From Maricaulis sp048270265 (lineage in GTDB: Bacteria > Pseudomonadota > Alphaproteobacteria > Caulobacterales > Maricaulaceae), in contig NZ_JBLWTD010000012.1 of NCBI RefSeq assembly GCF_048270265.1, positions 30,560 through 94,559 on the forward strand: a stretch of DNA of 64,000 bases. The letters are read 5' to 3'. Below are positions 9,208 through 16,529 of the stretch, in pieces. Position 1 is the stretch's first letter; every line of letters starts with the position of its first letter. A model generated the notes under the pieces. The model saw only the letters and a list, made by a program, of their open reading frames with translations, ran no database searches and was not told the DNA's origin. The position numbers and the translations under genes are program-made.

Positions 9208-10026
9208 ATGAGTGATATCCAGTTCCCGGCCGGGACCTTGATGAAGGGCAAGCGCGGGCTTGTCATGGGCGTCGCCAACAAGAATTCCATCGCCTGGGGC
9301 ATTTCCCAGCAATTGGCTGCCCAGGGCGCCGAGCTGGCCTTTTCCTATCAGGGCCAGGAACTCGAACGCCGTGTCCGTCCGCTGGTCGAAAGCCTCGGCG
9401 GCGATCCTTTCATGGTCGCAGCCGACGTCACCGACGAAGCCTCGATGGATGCCTGTTTTGCGGCACTCAAGGAAAAATGGGGCACGATCGATTTCCTCGT
9501 TCACGCCATCGCCTTTGCCGGCAAGGACGAGCTGGTCGGATCCTTCACCGAGAACACCACCCGCGAGGGCTGGCGCCGGGCGATGGAAATCTCCGCCTTC
9601 TCCTTTGTCGATGCCGGCAAGCGGGCCTCGCACATGATGCCCAATGGCGGCGCCATGATCACCCTGACCTATCTCGGTTCCGAGCGGGTCGTGCCGTCCT
9701 ACAATGTCATGGGCGTCGCCAAGGCGGCCCTGGAAGCCTCGACGCGCTATATGGCGCGCGATCTCGGCCCCGTCGGCATTCGCGTCAATGCGCTCTCGGC
9801 CGGACCGATGCGCACCCTCGCCATGGCCGGGATTTCCGGTGGCAAGGCGCTGATGCGTACCGGCCGCGAATGGTCGATGATGAAGGAAGACACCAAGATG
9901 GAAGGCGTCGCCGGCGCCGCCCTCTACCTGCTCTCCGATCTCGGCCTGTCCTGCACCGGCGAGACACTCCATGTCGATGCCGGCTTCCACGCTGTGGCCG
10001 TGCCAAGCATGGACGGGGATGACTAA
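9208..10026 (+). CDS. fabI: Enoyl-[ACP] reductase (NADH)
   Basis: FabI reduces trans-2-enoyl-ACP in the last step of each elongation cycle and is the triclosan/isoniazid-class target. The 272-residue short-chain dehydrogenase shows a FabI-type cofactor segment (GVANKNSIAWGI, 21-32), the catalytic pair Tyr155 (TYLG) and Tyr165-x6-Lys172 (SYNVMGVAK), and LSAGPMRTLAMAGI. It follows fabB by 37 bases with an AGGCGAGGAG ribosome site. The TAA stop at 10024-10026 shares its last A with the ATG of the restriction endonuclease gene, an unusual downstream partner for a housekeeping operon. Confidence 0.96.
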   Translation: MSDIQFPAGTLMKGKRGLVMGVANKNSIAWGISQQLAAQGAELAFSYQGQELERRVRPLVESLGGDPFMVAADVTDEASMDACFAALKEKWGTIDFLVHAIAFAGKDELVGSFTENTTREGWRRAMEISAFSFVDAGKRASHMMPNGGAMITLTYLGSERVVPSYNVMGVAKAALEASTRYMARDLGPVGIRVNALSAGPMRTLAMAGISGGKALMRTGREWSMMKEDTKMEGVAGAALYLLSDLGLSCTGETLHVDAGFHAVAVPSMDGDD

Positions 10027-10802
10027 TGCTCGATGAGCTCCGTAAGATCGGATTCGATGTGGGCTGCTATCACCACGCCGATGCCCTTTTGAGCGGTGCT
10101 TTTCCTGGTGCAGTGGAAGAAATTGAAGACACGCTCGCAGCATTTAAGCTTCCGATGTCGTCGCTAGTCGGTAGTGGTGGCGGCGAAACTGAAGGCACGC
10201 AGCGGCTGCGACGAGAGCTCAGCGCGCGCGGCTGGGTAAAGCGGACGATACAGGTCGAAAAGACGGTTGTTACGTTCGAGGGCACCGCAGGAAAGAAAAG
10301 CTACACGGAGCTGGATCGGGCGACTGTTGCTTCACTTTCTCACGAGATTGATCACGTAAAGAGTTTTGAAGCTGGGACAATTTTGCTCGAGATTGAATGG
10401 AACAATAAGGATCCGTTTTTTGATAGAGATTTGGAGAACTTCAAGCGCCTTCATGCCGACGGGGCAGCGAATATCGGAATCCTTATTACACGCGGCCAAT
10501 CATTTGAGGACAATATTACGGCGTTTGTGAAGCGCTACGCGGAGAACCATGACCTCACCTCTCTCGCTGCCCTGATGGACCACGGCCTAGAGCCAACGCG
10601 CCGGCAACAGAACGATATTACTAAAGCCGTCACCCGAGCCGGAGATTTCGCTACCGGTTGGGCCGCCGCCTTCGTCTCCGACAAATATGCTAGCTCGACA
10701 ACTAATTGGGCGAAGCTTGAAGATAGAATGCGGCGCGGGGTGGGGAATCCCTGTCCATTGGTCGCGATTGGAATCCCAAGCAGCGTCATTATTGAGGATT
10801 AG
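10026..10802 (+). CDS. BglII-like type II restriction endonuclease
   Basis: The 258-residue product resembles the BglII/BstYI family of PD-(D/E)XK nucleases. Asp109 in HEIDHV is followed by LLEIEWNNKD with Glu122 and Glu124, then FFDRDLENF; BglII itself uses Asp, Glu and a non-lysine third residue in this arrangement. The family cuts palindromic six-base sites containing GATC, but the specificity here is not readable. Base and codon use are clearly more AT-rich than the neighbours (many TTT, AAT, ATT codons), a sign of transfer. ATG overlaps the fabI stop (TAATG), with GGGGA seven bases upstream inside fabI. Its stop directly abuts the stop of the convergent methyltransferase gene. Confidence 0.8.
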   Translation: MLDELRKIGFDVGCYHHADALLSGAFPGAVEEIEDTLAAFKLPMSSLVGSGGGETEGTQRLRRELSARGWVKRTIQVEKTVVTFEGTAGKKSYTELDRATVASLSHEIDHVKSFEAGTILLEIEWNNKDPFFDRDLENFKRLHADGAANIGILITRGQSFEDNITAFVKRYAENHDLTSLAALMDHGLEPTRRQQNDITKAVTRAGDFATGWAAAFVSDKYASSTTNWAKLEDRMRRGVGNPCPLVAIGIPSSVIIED

Positions 10803-11432
10803 TCACTCTGCCGCATCTGCCCGAGAATTATAGGCATAGGTATTCCAACTCGGCTCATAGGCATCGGTAGCCTCATTACCCCAACAAGTCCAATTAGGTC
10901 GCGTGCCCCGCGAAAACATCTCCAAATAGGGACCGCGACTACAAGACTCAATCAAAGGGTATTGCTCATCGGGCTTACGTGAGTGTTCGCGCTTCCGAGT
11001 CGCAATAAAGTTTACTTGGCTACGACCAGGAGCAAGCGTCCGCGCATTTTTGCCCCGAATTCCAAACAGCAAAAGCTCGGTCACATTTCTAAAATAGAAT
11101 CCCACTCCACGGCCATCGGGGCCACCATCTTTACGAATTTTTTCCCAAACGATATTCGACTTATATTCAAAACCCCATTCCTTCATCACTCGAAGGCCGT
11201 CGGGCAACAACGCATTGGGCACCCAAAGGTATAAATGCGCAGGGTCCGCCGCCACTTCAGAAACGGGCAGGGCGCAGATCTCGTCCAGGTGCATCGTTGA
11301 ATAGCGAGTAAGTCGCTTATGTTCAGGAGCGATTTTACCCGTTCGGTTCGCGAACTGCCATGGCGGGTCGGCCAAGATCGTTCCAAACTTCTGCCCGTTG
11401 AGTGGTTTCAAGATGTTTGCGTTCGCATCCAT
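10803..11432 (-). CDS. MT-A70 family adenine-N6 DNA methyltransferase
   Basis: The 209-residue product has the hallmark DPPW motif (22-25) preceded by FGTILA, plus downstream segments LYLWVPNALLPDGL, GFEYKSNIVWEK, NVTELLLFGIRG and WTCWGNEAT typical of MT-A70 methyltransferases. Bacterial members methylate the N6 of adenine and include type II modification enzymes such as the M.MunI group. Convergent pairing with the BglII-like nuclease, with zero bases between the two stops (10802/10803), makes it the protecting half of a type II restriction-modification system. It reads against the fab operon. Its own promoter must lie in 11433-11647, where an AGATCT site sits 10 bases before the ATG. Confidence 0.85.
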   Translation of the reverse strand: MDANANILKPLNGQKFGTILADPPWQFANRTGKIAPEHKRLTRYSTMHLDEICALPVSEVAADPAHLYLWVPNALLPDGLRVMKEWGFEYKSNIVWEKIRKDGGPDGRGVGFYFRNVTELLLFGIRGKNARTLAPGRSQVNFIATRKREHSRKPDEQYPLIESCSRGPYLEMFSRGTRPNWTCWGNEATDAYEPSWNTYAYNSRADAAE

Positions 11433-11441
11433 GGCGCTATT

Positions 11442-11447
11442 AGATCT
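11442..11447. promoter_or_regulatory. AGATCT site before the methyltransferase start
   Basis: A palindromic AGATCT lies 10 bases upstream of the methyltransferase ATG, in its leader, and a second copy lies inside the gene at 11276-11281. AGATCT is the BglII recognition sequence. If this system shares that specificity, methylation here could feed back on expression. AGATCT also occurs elsewhere in the window (7449-7454, 12664-12669, 16503-16508), so the site is not avoided and would have to be methylated. The functional claim is speculative. Confidence 0.2.
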
Positions 11448-11594
11448 CGTTTTGTTCTGTTTGGCCAGCGATAATTGCCTGATGATGAATCACGATTCGT
11501 TCCATAACACTCACCTTGTTGTCTGATATCGACCTTCGATAGCTGTGGATCGACTTCCTCGTCGCCTAGCAGCCCGATGTCCAATCACAGAGCC

Positions 11595-11623
11595 CCCCGC
11601 CAGCTCGCTCTGGCGGGGTTTTT
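11595..11623 (+). terminator. Intrinsic terminator, probably of the fab operon
   Basis: A perfect 9-bp stem (CCCCGCCAG/CTGGCGGGG) with a six-base loop is followed by five T residues on the + strand. On the minus strand the T-run would precede the stem, so it works only for rightward transcripts. The only rightward gene nearby is the nuclease at 10026-10802, and between it and the stem lies the whole antisense methyltransferase gene. The simplest reading is that this was the terminator of fabA-fabB-fabI before the restriction-modification pair entered. Confidence 0.75.
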
Positions 11624-11647
11624 CATTGAATCAGAGCTATCAGCCCT

Positions 11648-14113
11648 TCACTCCATCGAATCCTCATCCTCCACGGCGTTATCACCGCCGCGCGGGTCCT
11701 CCACCGGTTTCACCCAGCGGTCGAGCCAGTCAATGCTCTCGGCGAGGACGTGGAGCACGCTTTCGCGGCCACGATAACCGTGGCTCTCATAGGGCAGCAT
11801 GACCAGGCGCGCCGTGCCGCCATTGCCCTTGATCGCGGCAAACATGCGCTCGGACTGGATCGGGAATGTGCCTGAATTATTGTCCATCTCGCCATGGATC
11901 ATCAGCATGGGCTCATTGATTTCGTCGGCATGCATGAAGGGGCTGAGCTCGAAATAGACCTCCGGCGCTTCCCAGAAGGTACGCCGCTCGGACTGGAAGC
12001 CAAACGGCGTCAGGGTTCGGTTATAGGCACCGGAACGGGCAATGCCGGTGCGGAACTGATCGCTCGCGGCGAGCAGGTGGGCGGTCATAAAGGCGCCATA
12101 GCTGTGCCCGGCAATCGCGACCCGTTCGCCATCGCCAAAGCCGAGCGCGACCGTCTCGTCGATGGCGGCCTGGGCAGAGAGCACCAATTGCTCGATGAAG
12201 GTGTCATTGACCGTCAGCGGATCATCGCCGACCACCGGCATGGTGGCGTTCTCGAGCAGGGCATAGCCCTGGGTGACGAGAAAGCGCGGGCTGGTGCCGC
12301 TGATGCGGGTGAACTGCCAGGGCGAACCGCGCACCTGGCCCGCCGTGGCGGCATCATTGTATTCCAGCGGATAGGCCCAGATCAGCACCGGCAGCTGGTC
12401 ACCCTCCTCATAGTCGGCCGGCAGGTAGAGTGTCGCGGAAAGCGGGACGCCATCGGACCGTTCATAGGTGATCAGGCGGCGCGAGATGGCGTTGAGCTGC
12501 GGGTGCGGGCTGACGAATTGGGTCAGCGCCGTCTCCGCACCATCCTGGCGATGCAGATAGAGATTGGCCGGCGTCACCGGATCCTCGCGCGAGATCAGGA
12601 AGGAGGACGCGTCGGGGGCGACCAGGCTGACCACGCTCTCATAGACCTCGCCGCTATTGCGCCAGATCTCCTCGGCCTCGAAGGTCTCGAAATCCACCCG
12701 GCGCAGGAAGGGGCGATTGCCCTCGGGGGTGGCGCCATCGCCGGCGAAATACATGAAGCCGTCCTCGACACCGATAACACTCTGGCCGAACGCATTGCGC
12801 ACGGTCAGCGGATTGCCGGGATCGGCATAGGCGTCCTGGTTATTGCGTTCCTCGGCCAGGCGCGGTGCGACGTCCGGGTCGGCGAAATCGACCAGCCAGC
12901 GCCGGATGATCCGGGTATCGCGGTCATACTCCACCGCAAAACCGGTTTCGCCGACATTGGTGAACTGGGTGCCGTAATAGCGGTCTTCGGTGCGCAGGAT
13001 TTCACGCGGCTCGCCATCAAAGGGGGCTTCGAGTGCCCAGACGCTGTCACGCTGATCGATCTCGACCCGCGGATCACCGCCATCAAGCGCCTCGGCCCAG
13101 ATAAGACGTGCCGGATGCGAGGCCTGCCAGCCAATATTGCGCCGTCCGGTTATCACGCCGCCGATGGGAATCCCGTCCGCAATCGGTTGCTCGGCAATGC
13201 GCGCGACCACGCGGCCGCGCAGATCGAGCACTTCACTTCGATCCGCCAGCCGGTACCAGGGCTGCAGGAAGGAGAAGGGCCGCCGCAGCGATTCAGCGAG
13301 GATATATTCGCCGCCCGGAGCCGGGCTGGCGCTGTAATAGAGGCCGGGCTCGCCGATCCGGCGCTGATTGCGGCCATCGGCATCGATCAGCACAAGCTGG
13401 CTGCTGGCCAGCCAGGCAAACAGGTTCGCATCATCAATATCCTGCAACAGGTCCTGATAGGTTCGCACGGGCGATTCCTGGCCGCTGGCTTCCTGGATCA
13501 CCGGGCCCGCAGGCACGCGCGCCCGTTCCGGCCGGGGCCCACGCTCCGGCGAGACCAGGCTGACCAGAAGGGTTTCGCCATCGGGCATCCAGCTGACCGG
13601 CGAGAAGACGGCATTGATGCCCGACGCGATGATCTGGCGCGCCCGGGCACGGGCGACGTCGACGACCCAGAGGCTCAGTTCGCCGTCGCGGGTCACGATC
13701 ATGGCGATTTTCGAACCGTCATGGGACCAGCTGATATGCGAGAGGCCGACATTGTCCGGCAGGGCCACAGGCCGTTCCTGGCCGGTTTCGATATCGAGCA
13801 GGCTCAACCCGACCACCGAGCGCGGCCCGTGACGGCCATTGGTCTCGGCGTCCAGCCGCAGCCCGGCCAGCCGCTCCATCGGGCGCGCCAGCTGGGAGAC
13901 CGGTGGCAGGCTCTCGCGCTGCAGCAGGGCGATGGTGTCACGCGCCGGGGATGCCGATGTCCAGGGCGTTGGCTGGGCATCGACGATGTCGACAATCTCC
14001 TGCGGTGGCAGCCGGTAGGGCTCCTGCGCCGGGGCCAGTGCGCCCCAACCGGTCAGCACCACGGCCGCCACGCAGGCCCCTGCTCTCCACCATGCCTGGA
14101 CTGTCATCATCAT
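11648..14113 (-). CDS. Exported S9-family prolyl-oligopeptidase-like peptidase
   Basis: The 821-residue product starts with a signal peptide (hydrophobic to about residue 29, ending ALAPAQE). A long beta-propeller-like N-terminal region (about 60-560, with repeated WSHDGSKIAM/WMPDGETLL-type blades) precedes a C-terminal alpha/beta-hydrolase domain. The catalytic triad is visible: Ser671 in GHSYGAF, Asp744 in GEMDNNSGT and His778 in ESHGY. S9 peptidases of this layout, including the glutamyl-endopeptidase-like group, cleave oligopeptides in the periplasm. The C-terminus is acidic. It is separated by 104 bases from the acyltransferase upstream and appears monocistronic. The cleavage specificity is not determined. 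Confidence 0.85.
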   Translation of the reverse strand: MMMTVQAWWRAGACVAAVVLTGWGALAPAQEPYRLPPQEIVDIVDAQPTPWTSASPARDTIALLQRESLPPVSQLARPMERLAGLRLDAETNGRHGPRSVVGLSLLDIETGQERPVALPDNVGLSHISWSHDGSKIAMIVTRDGELSLWVVDVARARARQIIASGINAVFSPVSWMPDGETLLVSLVSPERGPRPERARVPAGPVIQEASGQESPVRTYQDLLQDIDDANLFAWLASSQLVLIDADGRNQRRIGEPGLYYSASPAPGGEYILAESLRRPFSFLQPWYRLADRSEVLDLRGRVVARIAEQPIADGIPIGGVITGRRNIGWQASHPARLIWAEALDGGDPRVEIDQRDSVWALEAPFDGEPREILRTEDRYYGTQFTNVGETGFAVEYDRDTRIIRRWLVDFADPDVAPRLAEERNNQDAYADPGNPLTVRNAFGQSVIGVEDGFMYFAGDGATPEGNRPFLRRVDFETFEAEEIWRNSGEVYESVVSLVAPDASSFLISREDPVTPANLYLHRQDGAETALTQFVSPHPQLNAISRRLITYERSDGVPLSATLYLPADYEEGDQLPVLIWAYPLEYNDAATAGQVRGSPWQFTRISGTSPRFLVTQGYALLENATMPVVGDDPLTVNDTFIEQLVLSAQAAIDETVALGFGDGERVAIAGHSYGAFMTAHLLAASDQFRTGIARSGAYNRTLTPFGFQSERRTFWEAPEVYFELSPFMHADEINEPMLMIHGEMDNNSGTFPIQSERMFAAIKGNGGTARLVMLPYESHGYRGRESVLHVLAESIDWLDRWVKPVEDPRGGDNAVEDEDSME

Positions 14114-14217
14114 TCATTCCCCTTGCGCGCTGGCCGCCAAGACGGCCCCGGATTGTGCCGGGAAGGTAAATGAGATTGCGGCCAGCGAGTCTGACAAGTT
14201 TGTAATATTGCTCTGGA

Positions 14218-15426
14218 TTACACGGTCGCACTCACAGCGCGGCCACTGCGCGGGGTAGCCTTCCATTTCAGCCCCATCACCGGCCGCAGCAGCGGCACCC
14301 GCTTCACCAGCTCATAGCCGAGGCCGCAGCCGATCACCGTCATCGCGACAAGAATCCAGAACTCGGTCCAGACGCCGAAGCCCATCGAGCCGATCCAGAA
14401 ACCACCGACCACGATGATGGTCTGGTGCAGAATATAATAGGGAAAGACGGCTTCGGTGAGATAGCGGCGGGCGGCATTGTCGTGATTGAAGAAACGACGC
14501 GCGAGCCCCAGCAGGGTCAGGATAATGGCCCATGCAAAGAAGATGCGGTCGAAGCGAGCGGTCCAGACGAGAGGCATATTGTTCTCGATCGCCGGCCAGG
14601 TTGAATAGCAGGCATAGAGGAAGATGAAAGAGGACACTGTGAGCGTTCCGGCCCAGGGCAGGACCCGGTCAATCGCGCGCCAGAGCGCCTCATTGCGGGC
14701 GAAGAAATAGCCATAGAGCAGGATCAGGAAGCTGTTGGCATGATTGGCCCAGTCCCAGGTGAGGTTATGGGTGGTCGGGAAATGCTCGACCAGGGTGAAA
14801 CGGATCGCCACAAAGGGCAGGAGCGGCAGAATGATCATCAGGACCGGTCCCAGCACCGGGCGCTCGAACAAGCCGCCGACTGCCCTGAGGGCCTTGCTGT
14901 CGGCCACCGCCCGCAAGGCCGGGATCACCGGCGCCAGCAGCATGCAATAAACGAACAGATAGGCGACATACCAGAGATGGTTCCAGGTTGGCGTCTCGAC
15001 CGACCAGGGGCCGTCCCAGATGAAGGCGTAGCCCTGATAGAAGGTCCAGAAATCCGGCCCGATCTCGCCAGCCTCCTGCAATTGCACCCAGGTTTGTGGC
15101 GCGACGATCACATACATGCCGAACAGGATCACCGGGAAGAGCCGTACAAACCGGTCGCGGGCAAAACTCGCTGCGCCGAGCTTGTCGGACAGGAAGCGGA
15201 TCGCGACCCCGGAGATGAAGAACAGCAAGGGCAGCCGCCACGGGCTGGAGAGCCACATCAAGGGCTCCATCGCGTCATTCACATGCGTGCTCTTGGCGTG
15301 CCAGCCCTCCGTGTTGAAGAACATGCCGATGTGATAAAAGATCAGCAGTCCGAACACACCGATCCGAAGCCAGTCGAGATCGAAGCGGCGGGGGCTGGGC
15401 GTGATGGCCTTGGCAGGGTTGGTCAT
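14218..15426 (-). CDS. Acyltransferase-3 family membrane protein
   Basis: The 402-residue product is a polytopic membrane protein with about ten hydrophobic helices and the acyltransferase-3/MdoC-like opening FDLDWLRIGVFGLLIFYHIGMFF, where Arg21 and His32 are the likely catalytic motif residues. Further typical features are SSPWRLPLLFFISG and RLFPVILFGMYV. The family O-acylates glycans, glucans or lipids at the inner membrane; the acceptor here is unknown. It is divergent from the LytTR regulator at 15617 across 190 bp, an arrangement that suggests the regulator controls it. Confidence 0.82.
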   Translation of the reverse strand: MTNPAKAITPSPRRFDLDWLRIGVFGLLIFYHIGMFFNTEGWHAKSTHVNDAMEPLMWLSSPWRLPLLFFISGVAIRFLSDKLGAASFARDRFVRLFPVILFGMYVIVAPQTWVQLQEAGEIGPDFWTFYQGYAFIWDGPWSVETPTWNHLWYVAYLFVYCMLLAPVIPALRAVADSKALRAVGGLFERPVLGPVLMIILPLLPFVAIRFTLVEHFPTTHNLTWDWANHANSFLILLYGYFFARNEALWRAIDRVLPWAGTLTVSSFIFLYACYSTWPAIENNMPLVWTARFDRIFFAWAIILTLLGLARRFFNHDNAARRYLTEAVFPYYILHQTIIVVGGFWIGSMGFGVWTEFWILVAMTVIGCGLGYELVKRVPLLRPVMGLKWKATPRSGRAVSATV

Positions 15427-15616
15427 TTTCCTGGACTCCCGGATAGAGAAGAATGGCCACCTTCATCGCCAGCGCCCGCCAGGATGGCCAGTGCCCCGGT
15501 ATCGATAGCGGCCCGCCGTGACAGGCGGCTGCAGCGCGGGGACAAGCGGCGGCAAACGGGGCCAAGCGGCGCAGTGCCCGGCTTGCCTCAGCGGGTAGCA
15601 GTGGCATGATCAGGCG

Positions 15617-16465
15617 ATGAACACGGTCGATTTTCAAAATGAACAGGACGCCGAGCGCCGCGCCACACTGCACGCCCTGCTCGCCTTTTCGGCCATGGCG
15701 CTGGCCTTCTGGGTCGTCAACGCCACCTCCATCATCATGGAGGAGGCGCGCGACGGAGAGAGCTTCAATGCCTGGAAAGCGTGGTTTCTCGAGGGCAGCA
15801 GCACGGTTTACCTGCTGATCCTGTGCTGGACAGCGGTGGGACCGTGGGAGCGCCGCTTCCCTCTCGGCGGTGCCAGCTGGACGCGCTGGCTACCCGCGCA
15901 TATCGGCGGCGCCCTGGTGTTCTCGCTCCTGCACGTTACTGCCATGGGCGTCACGCGCGACGCGCTGTATCCGGTCCTGTTCAACACGGACTATCAGTTC
16001 TTCGAGAACCCGCTGCAGACCTTCATCTATGAATTGCGCAAGGATGTGCTGAGCTACATCTCGGTCCTGCTGACCCTGACCGGTTTTCGCACCATTGAAT
16101 GGCACCGGCTGGAAGCCGCCGCTGCCCGGACGGAGGCGCGCACCCATCACCGGGTCAATCTCAAATGCGGCGGCCGTGTCATGCACCTTGCCGCGTCCGA
16201 TTTCAGCACAGCCCGCGCGGCCGGCAATTATGTCGAGGCGCGTTTCGGCGCGCGTGAACATCTGGCGCGCATGACGCTGAATCAACTGGACCAGCTCCTG
16301 CGCGAGGCGGGAGTAGACTCGGTTCGCGTTCACCGCTCCTGGCTGGTCAATCGCGACATGATCGCGCAAACCGTCCCTACCGGCGAGGGCGATGTGACGA
16401 TTACCCTGTCCAATGGCGAGACCGTCCCCGGCAGCCGCCGCTATCGCGACCGGCTCGCGGCATAG
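15617..16465 (+). CDS. Membrane-anchored LytTR transcriptional regulator
   Basis: The 282-residue product has an N-terminal membrane region with about four hydrophobic helices (roughly 20-40, 57-75, 95-113, 140-158) and a C-terminal LytTR DNA-binding domain (about 185-280). Recognisable LytTR elements are AAGNYVEARFG, REHLARMTLNQLDQLL, RVHRSWLVNRDMI and the closing VPGSRRYRDRL. No receiver domain is present, so the membrane part is probably the sensor. LytTR domains bind direct repeats in promoters. Divergence from the acyltransferase gene makes that gene the obvious target. Its TAG is directly followed by the pnp terminator stem. Confidence 0.85.
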   Translation: MNTVDFQNEQDAERRATLHALLAFSAMALAFWVVNATSIIMEEARDGESFNAWKAWFLEGSSTVYLLILCWTAVGPWERRFPLGGASWTRWLPAHIGGALVFSLLHVTAMGVTRDALYPVLFNTDYQFFENPLQTFIYELRKDVLSYISVLLTLTGFRTIEWHRLEAAAARTEARTHHRVNLKCGGRVMHLAASDFSTARAAGNYVEARFGAREHLARMTLNQLDQLLREAGVDSVRVHRSWLVNRDMIAQTVPTGEGDVTITLSNGETVPGSRRYRDRLAA

Positions 16466-16492
16466 AAAAACCCGCCGGATTGCTCCGGCGGG
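16466..16492 (-). terminator. Terminator of rpsO-pnp
   Basis: On the minus strand a 9-bp stem (CCCGCCGGA/TCCGGCGGG) with a four-base loop is followed by TTTTT. It lies 37 bases after the pnp stop and directly against the stop of the rightward LytTR gene. In the + direction there is no good T-run, so it mainly stops leftward transcripts from pnp. Confidence 0.8.
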
Positions 16493-16529
16493 ATCTTCAT
16501 TCAGATCTGATCACCAGGACCGGAGAGGC

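Noticed and set aside
11894..14173. 759-codon open frame opposite the S9 peptidase gene
   Set aside because: The S9 frame carries a signal peptide and complete catalytic triad; the antisense frame has no recognisable domain and a composition typical of shadow frames.
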